Shown here: positions 11,344-24,862 of the stretch, in pieces
Layout: each line of letters opens with the position of its first letter
Position numbering within the stretch: position 1 is the stretch's first letter
Source: Brachyhypopomus gauderio
Taxonomy: Eukaryota; Chordata; Actinopteri; Gymnotiformes; Hypopomidae
Direction: 5' to 3'
Length of the DNA stretch: 64,000 bases
NCBI RefSeq assembly: GCF_052324685.1
Contig: NC_135212.1
Coordinates: forward strand, 12,387,657 to 12,451,656
Made by a program: the position numbers and the translations under genes
Notes under the pieces: model-generated
What the model was told of the DNA's origin: nothing
Seen by the model: the letters and a program-made list of their open reading frames with translations, nothing else
Databases searched by the model: none

Positions 11344-12269
11344 TGCCTATATGCACCCAGATCTTTGTCTGAAACACTTGGAACATTTCAGTATTTTATT
11401 TAGTTTTACATAAAATTCTAAATATATATATTTATATTAAAATATAATATTAAATTAAATAATTTATATATTTTAAATAATAATTATAATATTAATTCAT
11501 GTGTAAATATAAATATCTATTGCTTGAAAACACAAAGTAAGATCTTTCTGAGATTACCTGGTGGAGTAGGTGGTGTGTGGTAACACCAGGGCATGGGTTT
11601 GATTCTTAGGGACTGCATGTACCGCCATACTGATAAATATGTAAAACACCCTGTATGAAATCAGCATGTTCCTGTCTGTAAGAAATAAATGGTGTCCCTG
11701 ACCTACACTTATCCATGAGGTTCATATGTCTTTACATTACAATTTAGAGCATGCATACAAAATCATTTGAGTTGGTGATTCAGAGAAAAGGTAATCCTCT
11801 GATCTTGAGTAGCCGCGACCTCGTAGGCTACTTAAGTACTTCTTAACTCGAACCTCACGTGCAGTACTACCTCAAAGACGACATAAGCCGCTAATTTCAC
11901 TTTTAAAAACTCGCGCTGGTTCTAAGCACGGCATTAGCACATTTGCTAATATAAAACATGAAATTATGGAATTCATATTTATTGTGAATTTCATATTTAT
12001 TGTGAAAAAGCAAAGCTACTAGCTTGAATGATGTCAGTATTTTCCTAGAATTAAATGTACTTTGGTTGTTTGAATTAGGGTGTCAGGGTTAGCTCCTCCC
12101 CCTGCTGTCAATCATGTTTGTTTTGTTTATGTTGTGGTTCTGTCATTAGTTGTCCCTCCTTGTATTTTGTAACCCTCCCTCTCATGATTGTAATCATGTG
12201 TTGCTCGTTTGATCTTGTCTATTTTGTTCCTCTTACAGCTTCATGTACTTTCGTGTTCGTGTGAGCTTC
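11344..12269. other. Gene-free AT-rich stretch
   Basis: An AT-rich block (11410-11500) and unannotated sequence; no supported gene. From about 12060 the sequence resembles the start of an LTR-like or other dispersed repeat (gtgtcagggttagctcctcc), unresolved. Confidence 0.4.
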
Positions 12270-12497
12270 AGTATGTTCTTACGGTCTGTGTTTTTGTGTT
12301 CAGTATGTTCTCACGGTCTGTTTTTGTGTTCAGTATGTTCTTACGGTCTGTATTTTTGTGTTCAGTATGTTCTCACGGTCTGTGTTTTTGTGTTCAGTAT
12401 GTTCTCACGATCTGTGTTTTTGTGTTCAGTATGTTCTTACGGTCTGTGTTTTTGTGTTCAGTATGTTCTTACGGTCTGTGTTTTTGTGTTCAGTACG
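12270..12497. repeat. Minisatellite, 32-bp unit, seven copies
   Basis: Units agtatgttctyacggtctgt followed by gtttttgtgttc repeat seven times with few changes. Because 32 is not a multiple of three, the array reads open in all three + frames, which explains the overlapping false ORFs there. Confidence 0.92.
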
Positions 12498-12884
12498 TCT
12501 TTGTATCTCGTATATGTATTATGTACGAACTCTATCGGATTTGATCAGTGTTCTCAGCTTTTGTGTCCACCTTACTGCTCCCCGACGCCCTTGACGTTAC
12601 ACATGGTTTAGTATCACAACCCACTATGAAGGTCTTTTAGTTTATATCAGTGGTTCTCAAACTTTTTCTATCATTCCCCACCTCAGAAGAAGGGGACATT
12701 CCATGCCCCACATAAAATATAAATAGGAGTGGCGATCGTGATTTGTCGAGGGGGGGGGGGGGGGGTTGTTGAACGTAATTTGTTGACCGGGGGGGCGGTA
12801 CAAATTCATTAAAGGGCCGAATCTAGCCCTGGTTCACACTGTTCTGCAGACATTTTAAAACCCCTCCTGCCTTCCTCATTTCCT

Positions 12885-13205
12885 CACTAAACCCCCTATA
12901 TTTGTAGCTTAATTGAATTTTAAACACCAAATTTCATCTTGCATATTGTCATTCACCACAAAATGTGTGAATATATGAGTTTTCCCCTCTTCACTTGAAT
13001 TTCTATAGCTTAAAACCCTCATGTCCTTATTTCCTGTTTATCCCCCGTGTCCACCGGGTCAAAAAGACCCGTCTTCACTAAACCCCCTATATTAGCAGCC
13101 TAATTGAATTTTCAACACCAAACTTCATCTTGCATATTGTCATTCACCACAAAATGTGTGAATACGTGAGTTTTCCCTCTTCACTTGAATTTCTATAGCT
13201 TAAAA
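12885..13205. repeat. Direct repeat pair, about 130 bp each
   Basis: Segments 12885-13018 and 13077-13205 are close copies (both contain cactaaaccccctatatt, tgcatattgtcattcaccac and ttcacttgaatttctatagc). Between them lies an inverted motif gggtcaaaaagaccc, which resembles the piggyBac-family terminal motif seen again near 14540 and 14725. Confidence 0.8.
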
Positions 13206-13279
13206 AAAAATTTCCAAAAAATTGCATTTTTTTCATCCAAATTTCTTCTTTTTCTCTTTAATTATACAAAAATGTGAAA

Positions 13280-14231
13280 TATAACATAACCATTCAACTA
13301 ATTAGCACATGTAGGGCAGTATGCAAGTGCACAGCCTTTGCAGATATACTTCTTACACCTGCAGCACACAGTGTGTGTTTTACAGTCCTTCTTCTGAGGG
13401 CAGAACTGACATCTCTTCCTCTTCCTTGCCCTATCTGGGGGAGTGGCTGTGGTAGCTGGATCCTCAGGTTGATCAGCAGCTCCTGCACTCTTCAGCTCCA
13501 GCAGCTTTCACAACTGCTGCTGAGGCTTCTGCGCAGGGAACATGCTTCCTTCTTTCAATGAGTGGAGTTACAAGTGCCTTTCCAAGCTGCTCCAGGAACA
13601 CCCTCCTCTTGTTCTGCTTACGAGACATCCATGTCAGGTTGATCTCTCTCCAAATCACAAAGGCATTGTAGGAGGAAACATCAATGATGTTGTGGAAGAT
13701 GACCAGGGGCCAGCGGGCAGTCATTCTTCTGCAGCTATATGTTCCAATCACATTATCTCCTTACCTCCTTTGTTGCGGTTGTAGTCTAGGATGATGATTG
13801 GCTTTCTGTCTTCACGATTGCTAATGTCACCATCTGTGTGCAGTGTGCTCAAAAGAAATACATTCTTGTTTTTCTTTGGAAGGTAGGACACGAGTGGTGG
13901 TGGGCTTGAAGACAAACTTTGAGGAGAAGACCTTTCTCTCCTTTGATGCTAGCAGTGCAGGTGGGAGCTCAGGCTTGTTCTTTCTAACTGTACCAACCAT
14001 GGTGATCTTCCTCTTCAGGAGCTGCTGTCCAAGTTCATAAGAGGTGAAGAAATTGTCAGATATCACATTGTGACCCCTCATTTTTTGAAAGTAAAGTCTC
14101 TCTTTCAGCTTCAGGGTTTCCTTCTTCTTCTGAAGATGATTCATCATGCTCTGGGTTGTATTCCTCCCCATCTTCTTTTTCGGATACATCCCCCACTTCC
14201 TCTTCTGAATCAGAGTTGTCTTGCTGGACAA
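13280..14231 (-). pseudogene. piggyBac transposase remnant
   Basis: Reading on the - strand, broken frames preserve piggyBac hallmarks: DNFFTSYELGQQLLKR, then MVGTVRKNKPELP, then a YSCRRMTARWP segment, IIDVSSYNAFVIW (last catalytic Asp region), and further 3' a Cys-rich tail. The N-terminal third is missing or unrecognisable, and stops and frame changes separate the blocks. GGTCATTTTGACCC motifs near 14540 and 14725 resemble ends of fish piggyBac elements. Not functional. Confidence 0.75.
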
Positions 14232-14868
14232 CTCAGAAAATCAGCTCTACAGTCTCTTCAACGCTATAACGCACACTCATGGCTTCAGTACTGTTAGAAA
14301 TTCGATCTTCAGGAATCAGATCAGCATGTAACATCAAGTGGATTACGACCCATTCTACTGTAGTCTATTTGGGGTCCTGTTATCTGCAGCACCTTTATAA
14401 CCTCTGGAAAGTCTGTGAGAACACCACCTGATTTGCCTTGTTTACGTCTGCTACTGATTGATCTGAGACACAACTAAACAATGTAACATTCTGTGGTTTA
14501 CAAATAAATCTGTGACCTTGATTTCAACTCTATTTGCCTCAGGGGTCATTTTGACCCGAAGACCATCTTTGTACATTTTGTAGTACAGCTTACATGGAAA
14601 TGTGAATAAAAGCAAAATTTCACTTTTTCTACTGTTGGGACCAATCTAGGCAAAGTCATAAAATTTCAAGTTAAAAAATAGCATTTTGTGGATTTTTTGG
14701 GGGTTTTTAGCACAGTGGCGGGTCATTTTGACCCGAGGAAGACAGGAGGCTTATGCAAAACGAACAGGCATTAAAACGACAGGCTTAAAAAGGTTCATTT
14801 CTTCCAATTGCTTGCGCCCCACCTGCAATACCCATGCGCCCCACACTTTGAGAAACGCTGGTTTAAAT

Positions 14869-16118
14869 ATCTTAGCAGAAATATATATTGTATTTTATTG
14901 TTCACAAGAAAATGATAATAACTTGGTAGATGAGATTATTTGTTGGTGTACAGATGTAATTCAGTAGTTTCAGCTGAATAAAATGCCTTTATCAATGTAG
15001 TAGTAGTATTATATTAGCAAATATTAAAAAATTGAATAAATAAATGTATTGTCTGCAAAGAAATTACTATATTTAGCCTAATAAATGTAACATGACAATC
15101 AATCAAATGGACTCCTTAATCTGGACCAACTGGGATAGTCCATGTGCTGGTGACAGCAGTTCATCTACTCTGAAAATACTTTCTTACTCCTGCTTTAAAT
15201 AACCAGGAAAGAATGACTTTACCAGGCTGGCCTGGAAACACAAAAGCAAATGATGATCAAATCTTTGGCCAAAAGCACTGTCGCCTTACAACACGGGGTC
15301 TGGCTTTGATCCTGTTCTGTTTGGAGTTTGCATGTTCTCCCTGTACCTGTGTGGGTTTTCTCCAGGTACTCCGGTTTCCTCCCACAGACCAAAGACATGC
15401 GTGTCAGGTTGATTGGTCACTCTAAATTGCCTGTAGGTGTGAGTGTGGGCAGGTGTGTTGGCCGTGTGGTGGACTGACGACCTGCCCATGGTGTATATGC
15501 CTTCACCCGATGATTGACTCCAAGTCCCTCCCCCCCATAATTTAGACTTGCATTCATTCATTCAGTTTTACATTCACTCACCACTCAAATAAATAAGGAA
15601 ATATAACAATCACTGAAATAAATCCTGTCCTGCATCTTTTTTTATCTCCTATACATTGTAGATTATTTTTTCAACTTCTTCAAGTATTTGTGTGAGTTCA
15701 TCCTTGGAAAATCCCATTTGTGGTGTAGTTTGCCCTGCTCCTGTATCAGTATGCATGAAATGTTAATTATGTGCTCATTTATGTTTTACTTATTAATGCA
15801 TTCCTTAATTATTTTCCTAATTATATTTATATGGTACAATAATGGGAAAAAATGTATGCAAATCAGTGTTTCAGTTTTTGACTAGCGGAGATTTGCAGAG
15901 GCGGAGTCATTAAAGACCTACTTAAAACTTGTTCATAAATTTGGAAACTAAGAAGGGTTTTGGGGAACACATGCAAAATTGGCGTTCTTAAAGTTACGTT
16001 GTTCTTAAGTTGTTTGTAAATCTCAAAGGTCATTCGATATCAGGAAACAAGAAATTAGAAAAAGAGCAAATTATGTATAAGCTGTCAAGATTTTGTTTTA
16101 GCTATTTTGTTGTAAATA
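14869..16118. other. Gene-free stretch with a dispersed fish repeat
   Basis: Contains a sequence common in fish genomes at about 15260-15510 (gtttgcatgttctccctgta; ggtttcctcccacagaccaa), family not identified, plus AT-rich unique-looking sequence. No gene is supported. Confidence 0.5.
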
Positions 16119-16702
16119 CACTATATTGCCAAAAGTATCCTCACCTTCCTTGACTCAATTCTTCTGAGAAGGCTGTCCACAAGGTTTATGAATTTTTGAC
16201 CATTCTTCCAGAAGTCACATAGTGATGTTGGATGAGAAAGCCTGACTCTCCGCTCTAATTCCTCCCAAAGGTGTTCTATTGGGTTGAGGTCAGGACTCTG
16301 TACAGGCCAGTCAAGTTCATCCACACCTAACTCTATCATCCATATCTTTATGGACCTTGCTTTGTGCACTGGTGCACAGTCATGTTGGAAGAGGAAGGGG
16401 CCAGCTCCAAACTCTTACCACAAAGTTGGGAGCATTAAATTGTCCAAAATGTCTTGGTAAGCTGAAACATTCAGAGTTCCTTTCACTGGAACTGAGGGGC
16501 CAAGTCCAGCTCCTAAAAAACAACCCCACACCATAATCCCCCCTCCACCAAACTTTACACTTGACACAATGCAGTCAGACAAGTACCGTTCTCCTGGCAA
16601 CCGCCAAACCCAGACTCGTCCATTAGATTGCCAAATGGAGAAGCATGATTTGTTACTCCAATGAACGCACCACCATTTCTCTAGAGTCCAGTGGCAATAT
16701 AA
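16119..16702 (-). mobile_element. Decayed Tc1/mariner fragment, interrupted by a younger Tc1
   Basis: Starts after a TA with CACTATATTGCCAAAAGTAT, a common fish Tc1 end. On the - strand it encodes the C-terminal half of a Tc1-like transposase in two broken pieces: [27 protein letters not shown] and, after a break, [18 protein letters not shown]. The N-terminal half is missing. The younger Tc1 at 16705 is inserted at a TA exactly at its right edge. Confidence 0.85.
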
Positions 16703-16704
16703 TA

Positions 16705-18322
<1,618 letters not shown>

Positions 18323-18324
18323 TA

Positions 18325-19039
18325 TATCTCACAATATATAAGATCAAAGGTGACAACCTTATATAAATAACTCATCAATAACAAGACAAAAGCGAAACCA
18401 ATCGTAAACCAGGAGATCAGCTAATTTGCACTGACTGACCACCATTCATCATAACCATCATAATAATGATCAAACTATAGGATGTTTTGCTCTGTGCTCT
18501 TTCAATAGTTGAATAATTAAAGCCCAAAGATCAATTCGTGAGAAGATGAAGACTGAATTGTCCTCAGATATGATTACTTATGATATGATTACAGATATGA
18601 AGCCTAGTCAAGCGTGACCCCTCTAAAGCTGAATAGAGGTAATTAACGCTTTTCTATTACCATGTGCTCAAACAATGAATGAATGCATGGATAGATTAAA
18701 CACACGTTGGTCTTTGTTTGCACTCATATATGAGCTGTGTATTTTGTTCACTTTACGTCATGCAATCAGTTGATTTCAGAGCACACGATGGCGCTTTATT
18801 AAGAGCCCTGAGCTGAGAAGGTCCCGTAGGAGGTTCAGAAGAGCAGCTGAGAAGATCCTGTAGGAGGTTCAGAAGAGCAGCTGAGAAGCAAAGGCTCAAT
18901 CACAAGCTATTGAAGATCAAAATCAGGCAGTTTCATATTCCTGGTGGAGGGTGTTGATTTTCTACATCAAACAGAAAAGAACAGCAAGTTCGTCAGGAGT
19001 GAAATCAGATGCAAACAAACTTTTCGAGAGAAAACTGAT
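18325..19039. other. Upstream region of channel gene 2, with tandem duplication
   Basis: No separate gene. A 39-bp unit (gagctgagaaggtcccgtag, then gaggttcagaagagca) is tandemly duplicated at about 18808-18890, probably in the promoter or 5' UTR of the channel gene that starts at 19040. Confidence 0.55.
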
Positions 19040-19249
19040 ATGGCGTCTTCAGAGAGAATCCTGAAATATGTATGCATCTTTTCCTACTTACTTGGTAAGA
19101 AGTTTAGGTTGCTATCTAAATATTAAGGCATGCTGGTTACAGCTTAACATGCTCTAGTTGGCAAACTAATTCAACTAAGCAGGTAAACACTATTTACATT
19201 TTAATGACAATATACACTCTAATGAAATGAGTTGAAGCAAGAATGTTGG

Positions 19250-19319
<70 letters not shown>

Positions 19320-21117
19320 CTAACCGGTGCTGTGCTTTTGACAAAATGAAGATTTGCTTCTGATAGACGTAAAAAGGTTCTGTCACATACAGCAAAAGCT
19401 TTGGTGTTTTCATCTGCAGTGTTTATAATAATAATAAAGGTCACAAATAAATACTGCAGGAATTCATTCCATTCCATAGTTGTTACCATCCATCTGAACA
19501 AACCTTTTTTCATGTTTGCTTTGTTGCTACTGTTGTTTATTACTAAGTTATGCTGACTGAAGAGGCATCTAGGTAACTAAAATATTTTTTTAAATGACAA
19601 AACCTTTGTGGGAATGTTTGTTGGTCTTGTAGTGTTCTGGCCTGAGGTCGCGAGATCTCAGGAGACCTGTGTTTCACGGCGTTGCCTGGCCAACGAACTC
19701 ATTAGCAAAGATCTGTTCAGTCCACCTCAGCCTCCATCATGCCGAGTCGATGTGAACCTCACGTCCATCCAGTATGAGACCCTGTCTGTGGTACATATCT
19801 ACCCTTTAAACATGATTGTATCTCTTTTGCTGAGCATAGGTGATCATTATTAGGTGAAAGAAGTGAATGCGGTGCATAGCTATCCTGAAACTCTCCCACT
19901 CTTTCTTTTACTACAGGACACAAAAACCCTGCGTTTCACAAGTCGCATTGTGGTTCAAATGGTAAGGGCTGTTCAGGACCACACAGGTTTGAAGCATTCA
20001 AGACCAGATCCACAGATGCTGGACAAGGTGTTTCTGTGTTTAATAGGCATGGATTGATCCAGACCTGGCCTGGAAAGACAAGCCACAGTACAATTTTTCA
20101 GAACTGATGTTACCAGCTGATACAATCTGGACTCCTGACCTCACTGTTGACAACGCGTGAGTTACTTTGTTCTGGTACTGTTTTTCTTATTTTGGCTTTG
20201 ATTATAAATATTAGGAAAGGCAATAGACACAAGAACAACAAAAATACATTCATTAAAACACCACTACAGCTTTAACGGTGGATATGCTTTAAAATTATTT
20301 CTAGACCATTTTTACAAAGAGTCCTTGCCTCAAACATTCCCATGAAGGTAAAAATTAGTTGAACAAAATTTAAATAAAAATGTCTAGAGCTGAATTAGTC
20401 TTCAAAATAAAGAATTGAGCTGAATTAGTCTAAAAAAATTGTTTGTTTGCATACTTATTTATGGATAATTTTGTGCTTTGTTGTATTGTATTAGGTGTAA
20501 TGCTGCCCTGTGTGTGATTAATCTGCTGTTCCCTCCTGTGGGTGTAGAGTGGACACCGAGGTGAAGCCCGTCTCCACCGACATACTGGTGAAGCGGGACG
20601 GCACTGTGCTCCACGCCATTCAGCTGTACATCACGGTGGTGTGCGCACTCAACCTTTTCACCTACCCTTTTGTCCTGGACTCCTGCCCCGTGGCTCTGAA
20701 TGGGTGGAGCGACAGTTGTATGTTGTAACGCTGGCCTGGATTCACTTTCCACGTTTATAGTTGTGTGTGTAGAAATGTACGGATTACTAATCTGGTCTTT
20801 CATATTTGTATGTCCAGCTTGTGGCCTGCAGTTCCAGTATGGAGACATATTACCTGTAGGCAAAAGTCGAGGGGAGTGGCAAACTATGTCTGTGGAGCTC
20901 CGCGCCAACGGACGAGACCAGAATCAAAACTACCTCTCTGTAAATGTGCAAGTTTATCATCATGAGTAAAAATACATGTGCCATTAAGGGAAATATGGAA
21001 TACCATTTAGGAATCTCTGAGTTTGATGTGTGTCTTTTCACAGATTACATGACTTGGCTTCAATGTCTAGAAAGATGCCCTGCTGGGTATTGATATTTTG
21101 GAAAAGGAAGTTGCTAG

Positions 21118-21177
<60 letters not shown>

Positions 21178-22584
21178 CGTCTCCCTTACGGCTTGGGGCC
21201 GGCCTACTGTGACAGGAATGTGGGCTCTTCTTCAGGATTGTTCAAAATCACTGGCTCTGAGCTGCAGTATCTTCTGGGTCAAAAACCATAGTTACTGTTC
21301 TAAACTCTCTTGATGATCAGTACCAGTGTAAATTGCAGATCATTCCTGTTTGCAATACTCATAATATTAAAGTCCTATCAATCTGTTGCATTCAGTGCTT
21401 CAAATGCATCTCTTGAGCCCAATTTCTGAATTGCACCTTTTTCCTGCCTTGCCTCCCAGGTTACGATGTACACCAACCCATTCGATACTATAGTCACACT
21501 CCTCCTCCCCAGTATTCTCATCCTGATGGCTGACCTGGTGAGCTTCGCTCTGCCACTGGACGGGGGCAAACGCAGCTCCTTCAAGATCACGCTGGTGCTC
21601 AGCTTCACCATGTCCCTCCTCATCCTCACCGACAACCTGCCTGATACTGGCATCTGCAGCCCTATGATCCGTGAGTAGAGCAAGCCGGTGGAGATGCACA
21701 CTGGGAAAGTTAACGGAGATGAGCAGATATGTATCTCAAGGGTGATCCAAAACGAAGATATTACCATTTCTAAGCGATGCCCACAACCAAATGAATATCT
21801 CATCTGTATTCACCAGGTTATCATTTTTGTTTCTGTCTGATTGTTCTGGTGGTGAGCCTGCTGACCTCCATGGTGCTGTCAAGACTGGCTGCAGATGGCA
21901 GCCTCCTTCTCTGCCCAGCACCACGGCGACATGCACCAGACCATGCTGAAGCCAAGGACAACCACGAAAAGGGTAGGATTCCTAAATCAAGAATTAGGAA
22001 CTTATCACTCAAGTAGATTAGCACTATACCATGTTCTATACAATGTCTTACTGTAATAGTTCCACATTTTGTTAACTGACTATCCATCACTGAAATGCTC
22101 ACAAAAGATACTTGTTGAACTGTTCTGGATTTGAATGAACTTACTCACATATCAGTGTGTTGAAGTGAGAGATTCTAACTTAACTCATTCATTCCTGAAT
22201 GGTAAAAATGCCTCTGAGAATCAGTAAAAAATAAAAATAAAATAAAATAGAAATAAAATTCAAAATTCTTGGCAGTATTTGATGAATTTCACACTATTCC
22301 TGCACCCTGTTTGCTTTCTTTGAACAGAGCCAGGTGTGAATGGTGCTGTGTCAAAGGTTGGCGGAGTGCTTGTTGAAGACAGCTCAATGCGGGCCGTTGT
22401 GGCGTTTTTGAACAACATGGAGATGGAGCATAAGGAGACCAAGTGGAGGCTCAACTTTGCAAACCGTTTTGACAAAATCTGCTTCATGGTGTATCTATGC
22501 ATCGATATTATTTATGTCATAGCTGTAATTGCTATCAGCAGAACTGACTTTTGTAAAGTTAATAATCTGGATTTCTGGAAATAA
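19040..22584 (+). CDS. Cys-loop ligand-gated channel subunit, 5-HT3/ZAC-like, paralogue 2
   Basis: Nine exons: 19040-19094, 19633-19790, 19917-19961, 20047-20156, 20548-20717, 20818-20939, 21460-21670, 21817-21972, 22328-22584; joined CDS 1284 nt, 427 residues. Exon phases match paralogue 1, and exons 3, 5, 6, 7 and 9 have identical lengths. It has C-SRRCLAN, WIDPDLAWKD, IWTPDLT, Cys-loop CALNLFTYPFVLDSC then GW, M1 ILMADLVSFALPL, M2 SFKITLVLSFTMSLLILTD, M3, MA helix, M4 and tail CKVNNLDFWK. All four membrane segments are present, so it should form a pentameric channel, alone or with its neighbours. The Cys-loop Asp is Val, -1' is Lys and pre-M1 reads MYTNPF, without the usual arginines. Ligand unknown. 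Closest recognisable relatives are 5-HT3 subunits and ZACN. Confidence 0.88.
19253..19318. repeat. (TA)n microsatellite in intron 1 of channel gene 2
   Basis: About 65 bp of uninterrupted TA. It creates false ORFs of alternating Tyr/Ile on the - strand. Confidence 0.97.
21121..21175. repeat. (GT)n microsatellite in intron 6 of channel gene 2
   Basis: About 27 GT units between exon 6 (ends 20939) and exon 7 (starts 21460). Confidence 0.97.
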
Positions 22585-23858
22585 TCCATTACTTTAAATT
22601 TAAGTGTAAATTGAACTCTTGGCATTCTTACTTAAGATGAGATTAGAAAGCTTACAACATGGGAGAAACAAAACACTTCAGTTAAAAACAATTGTTCAAA
22701 AGCATTTTTTATATACTGACAATCCACTCATTGTCAATCAAATTTCACAGACCTGTCACATATGGGTCACCTCATAATACCATCAGTGATGTCAATTGAT
22801 ACACAAATACTCAATTGATTTGTCAGACAAATGCCATCTGTCTCTGTCTCTGCCAACTACAGATCATCAACTAAACATTTGACACCAACAGGTCTCTCAT
22901 GTATCTCCTATTAATATCTGCTGGCATAAATTCTACAATTGCCAGCTGTACGTTGGGTGCTGACTCTGAATCTTCATGTTGTATTGAGTGTGTTAACAGT
23001 ATAATGAGTGCCAAAAAATTATTTTTAGTACCATTTGGTTCTTAGTACTGTCCAAATAAATTATTATAATCAACACTATATTCCTTGATGGCTCCCATTG
23101 TTTTATCTTCAGTTGAATGATAATGGTCAGTGTGCTGTAAATTGTACGTGTACTGATATCTCTGTGTAAATGTAAATGTACCTCTCAACCCCAAAGTAGT
23201 TGAACGGCATTTATTGCACCCACATTCAAACATATCCATAACTCTAACTTAAATTCCCATAACCTTAATTCTAACATTCTTAATCAATCATATTTAAACT
23301 CAAATAAGCCCATTTTCATTCAAAAGTCAAGTGCTCTCACCCCAGTTTCCTGCCTAAAATCTTGTGTTACTAAAGCCACATTAAGTCAGTAGTTAATTCA
23401 TAGAAGTTTCAGAAGATGTTTCAATCATATTATTCATTCCACTGTGTTCATGAGATGTGTAGATCATCTCAGGTTTATTAAAACAATGCACTTTAACCCC
23501 ACTGATACCAAAAAACATTTTACAAACTTTTACATGCACCCCCAAATATCCCTGGTTGCTGCCATAGCAAAATACCTGGCCCACTGAAAGTCTGAGGTAT
23601 TAATTAGTACTAAGGTATTCAACAAAATGATCAGCAAGCCTTCTTTTTGTTTCTCCAATATACAGTAAAATTCATATCTTGCAAGCCATACAATATACAA
23701 TAAACATTGTGAATGATGTGTGAAGACTAACTGATATTTTATGCTAGGTATTTTAGTGATCAGGTTAATAAACCCACATCTACAACATCTAGAGTGACTG
23801 TTGGCTTTATCACTATAGTCATTATCTGACTGGTCAGGAACCTCATTCTTGACGCTCA
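22585..23858. other. Gene-free stretch with a possible retroelement remnant
   Basis: No intact gene. On the - strand at about 23390-23859 a broken frame resembles the Cys-containing and GIY-YIG-type C-terminal region found in some fish retroelements (RCCRCGFI, then LLYIVWLARYEFYCI, then QWARYFAM). This is a weak, profile-level resemblance. Confidence 0.35.
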
Positions 23859-23859
23859 C

Positions 23860-24035
23860 GGTACAGCCCCTGACCCCTCCCTCTGGGCGTGTCTACATGT
23901 GTCACGGTACAGCCCCTGACCCCTCCCTCTGGGCGTGTCTACATGTGTCATGATACAGCCTCTGACCCCTCCCTCTGGGCGTGTCTACATGTGTCATGAT
24001 ACAGCCCCTGACTCCTCCCTCTGGGCGTGTCTATG
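23860..24035. repeat. Minisatellite, about 46-bp unit, four copies
   Basis: Units cggtacagcccctgacccct, then ccctctgggcgtgtctacat, repeat four times with few changes. They match the start of the LTR-like sequence, so part of an LTR has been tandemly amplified. Confidence 0.88.
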
Positions 24036-24170
24036 TGTCTGCATTCATCTGTATGGTCACATCTGTGTTTTGGGGTGTGTCTGTGTCATTCGAGTTATTC
24101 GTTGCACCTGTCTCTTGCATCATTATTGTTATGTGCTGCACATGTGTCTTGTTGTGGTCAGTCTATTTAA

Positions 24171-24747
24171 GGGCGTACTCACACTAGGCACGGTTTGCTC
24201 GTTCCGTGCTGGGGCCCGGTTATCCCCCCTCCCCACTCCCCCGCTGGCCTGCACTCACACTCGCTTCAGCAACCCGGCCCGAGCACGCTTACGTCATCAC
24301 AACGCCGCTTTATTTGGAAAAAAAGCGCGCTCGCACAACACTATGGAGTTCACGATTCTCTTTTTATTGTATTTTTGGAGTGCAGAAACACGGTGCAAGC
24401 ACAGATTTATCGATAATTTAACACAACGATTGTCTGCTAATCGCTTTGCCGCTATGACTGTTTAACGTGAGCGTCGCATCACTGATGTCATGTTTGAGTT
24501 CCAGCGAAATGAACCAATCAGACGAGGCACCAAGCGGGCCCGGGCACGGATAGCGCTCACACTAGAAGCGAACCGTGCCCGAGTCCACATGAATCGTGCC
24601 CTGGCCCACCTCTTCAAAGCGGGCCCGAGCACGGTTAACTGATCCGGGCCCGGGCACGGTTGCAGCGCTCACACTAGCCAAACGAACCGTGCTTCGGCAG
24701 GCAACCGTGCCCGGGCCCGGATCACAGAGCCTAGTGTGAGTACGCCC
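24171..24747. mobile_element. PIF/Harbinger-type MITE
   Basis: Perfect 19-bp terminal inverted repeats (GGGCGTACTCACACTAGGC and its inverse) flanked by TAA on both sides (24168-24170 and 24748-24750), the 3-bp duplication expected for Harbinger elements. Internally it is GC-rich and repeats gaaccgtgcccg-type motifs in both orientations. No transposase. Confidence 0.88.
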
Positions 24748-24862
24748 TAAGTGTGCGTGTTCTTTGTCAGTCTGTTTGACTTTATGTCGCTCTGTTTAAT
24801 GTTGAAAATAAACATTACGTGTACAAAGAACACCCTCCACTCCACTTCCTTACTCACAACAT

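Larger units (their letters stand above)
12648..14860. mobile_element. hAT-type element hosting a piggyBac remnant
   Basis: Left end CAGTGGTTCTCAAACTTTTT and right end ACTTTGAGAAACGCTG are imperfect inverted repeats of the common hAT CAGNGGTTCTCAAA type. The flanks are gtttatat (12640-12647) and gtttaaat (14861-14868), a 7/8 match consistent with an 8-bp duplication. The interior is mostly a decayed piggyBac element, so this is a nest of two DNA transposons. Confidence 0.75.
23860..24862 (+). mobile_element. Solo-LTR-like sequence carrying a Harbinger-type insertion
   Basis: The part left of 24170 and right of 24748 has the same order of landmarks as the LTR at 2988-3329: TGTCACG start, CCCCTCCC..GGGCGTGT, GTCTATTTAA, then AATAAA (about 24806) and an ACA end. 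It is interrupted by a MITE at 24171-24747. Boundaries are approximate and the family link is inferred from layout and short matches. Confidence 0.45.

Noticed and set aside
12209-12611. Three overlapping + strand ORFs of 78-122 codons with FCVQYVLTVC-type repeats
   Set aside because: The 32-bp minisatellite rotates through all frames; no gene context.
19190-19513. - strand ORFs with Tyr-Ile repeats
   Set aside because: Translation of the (TA)n microsatellite.
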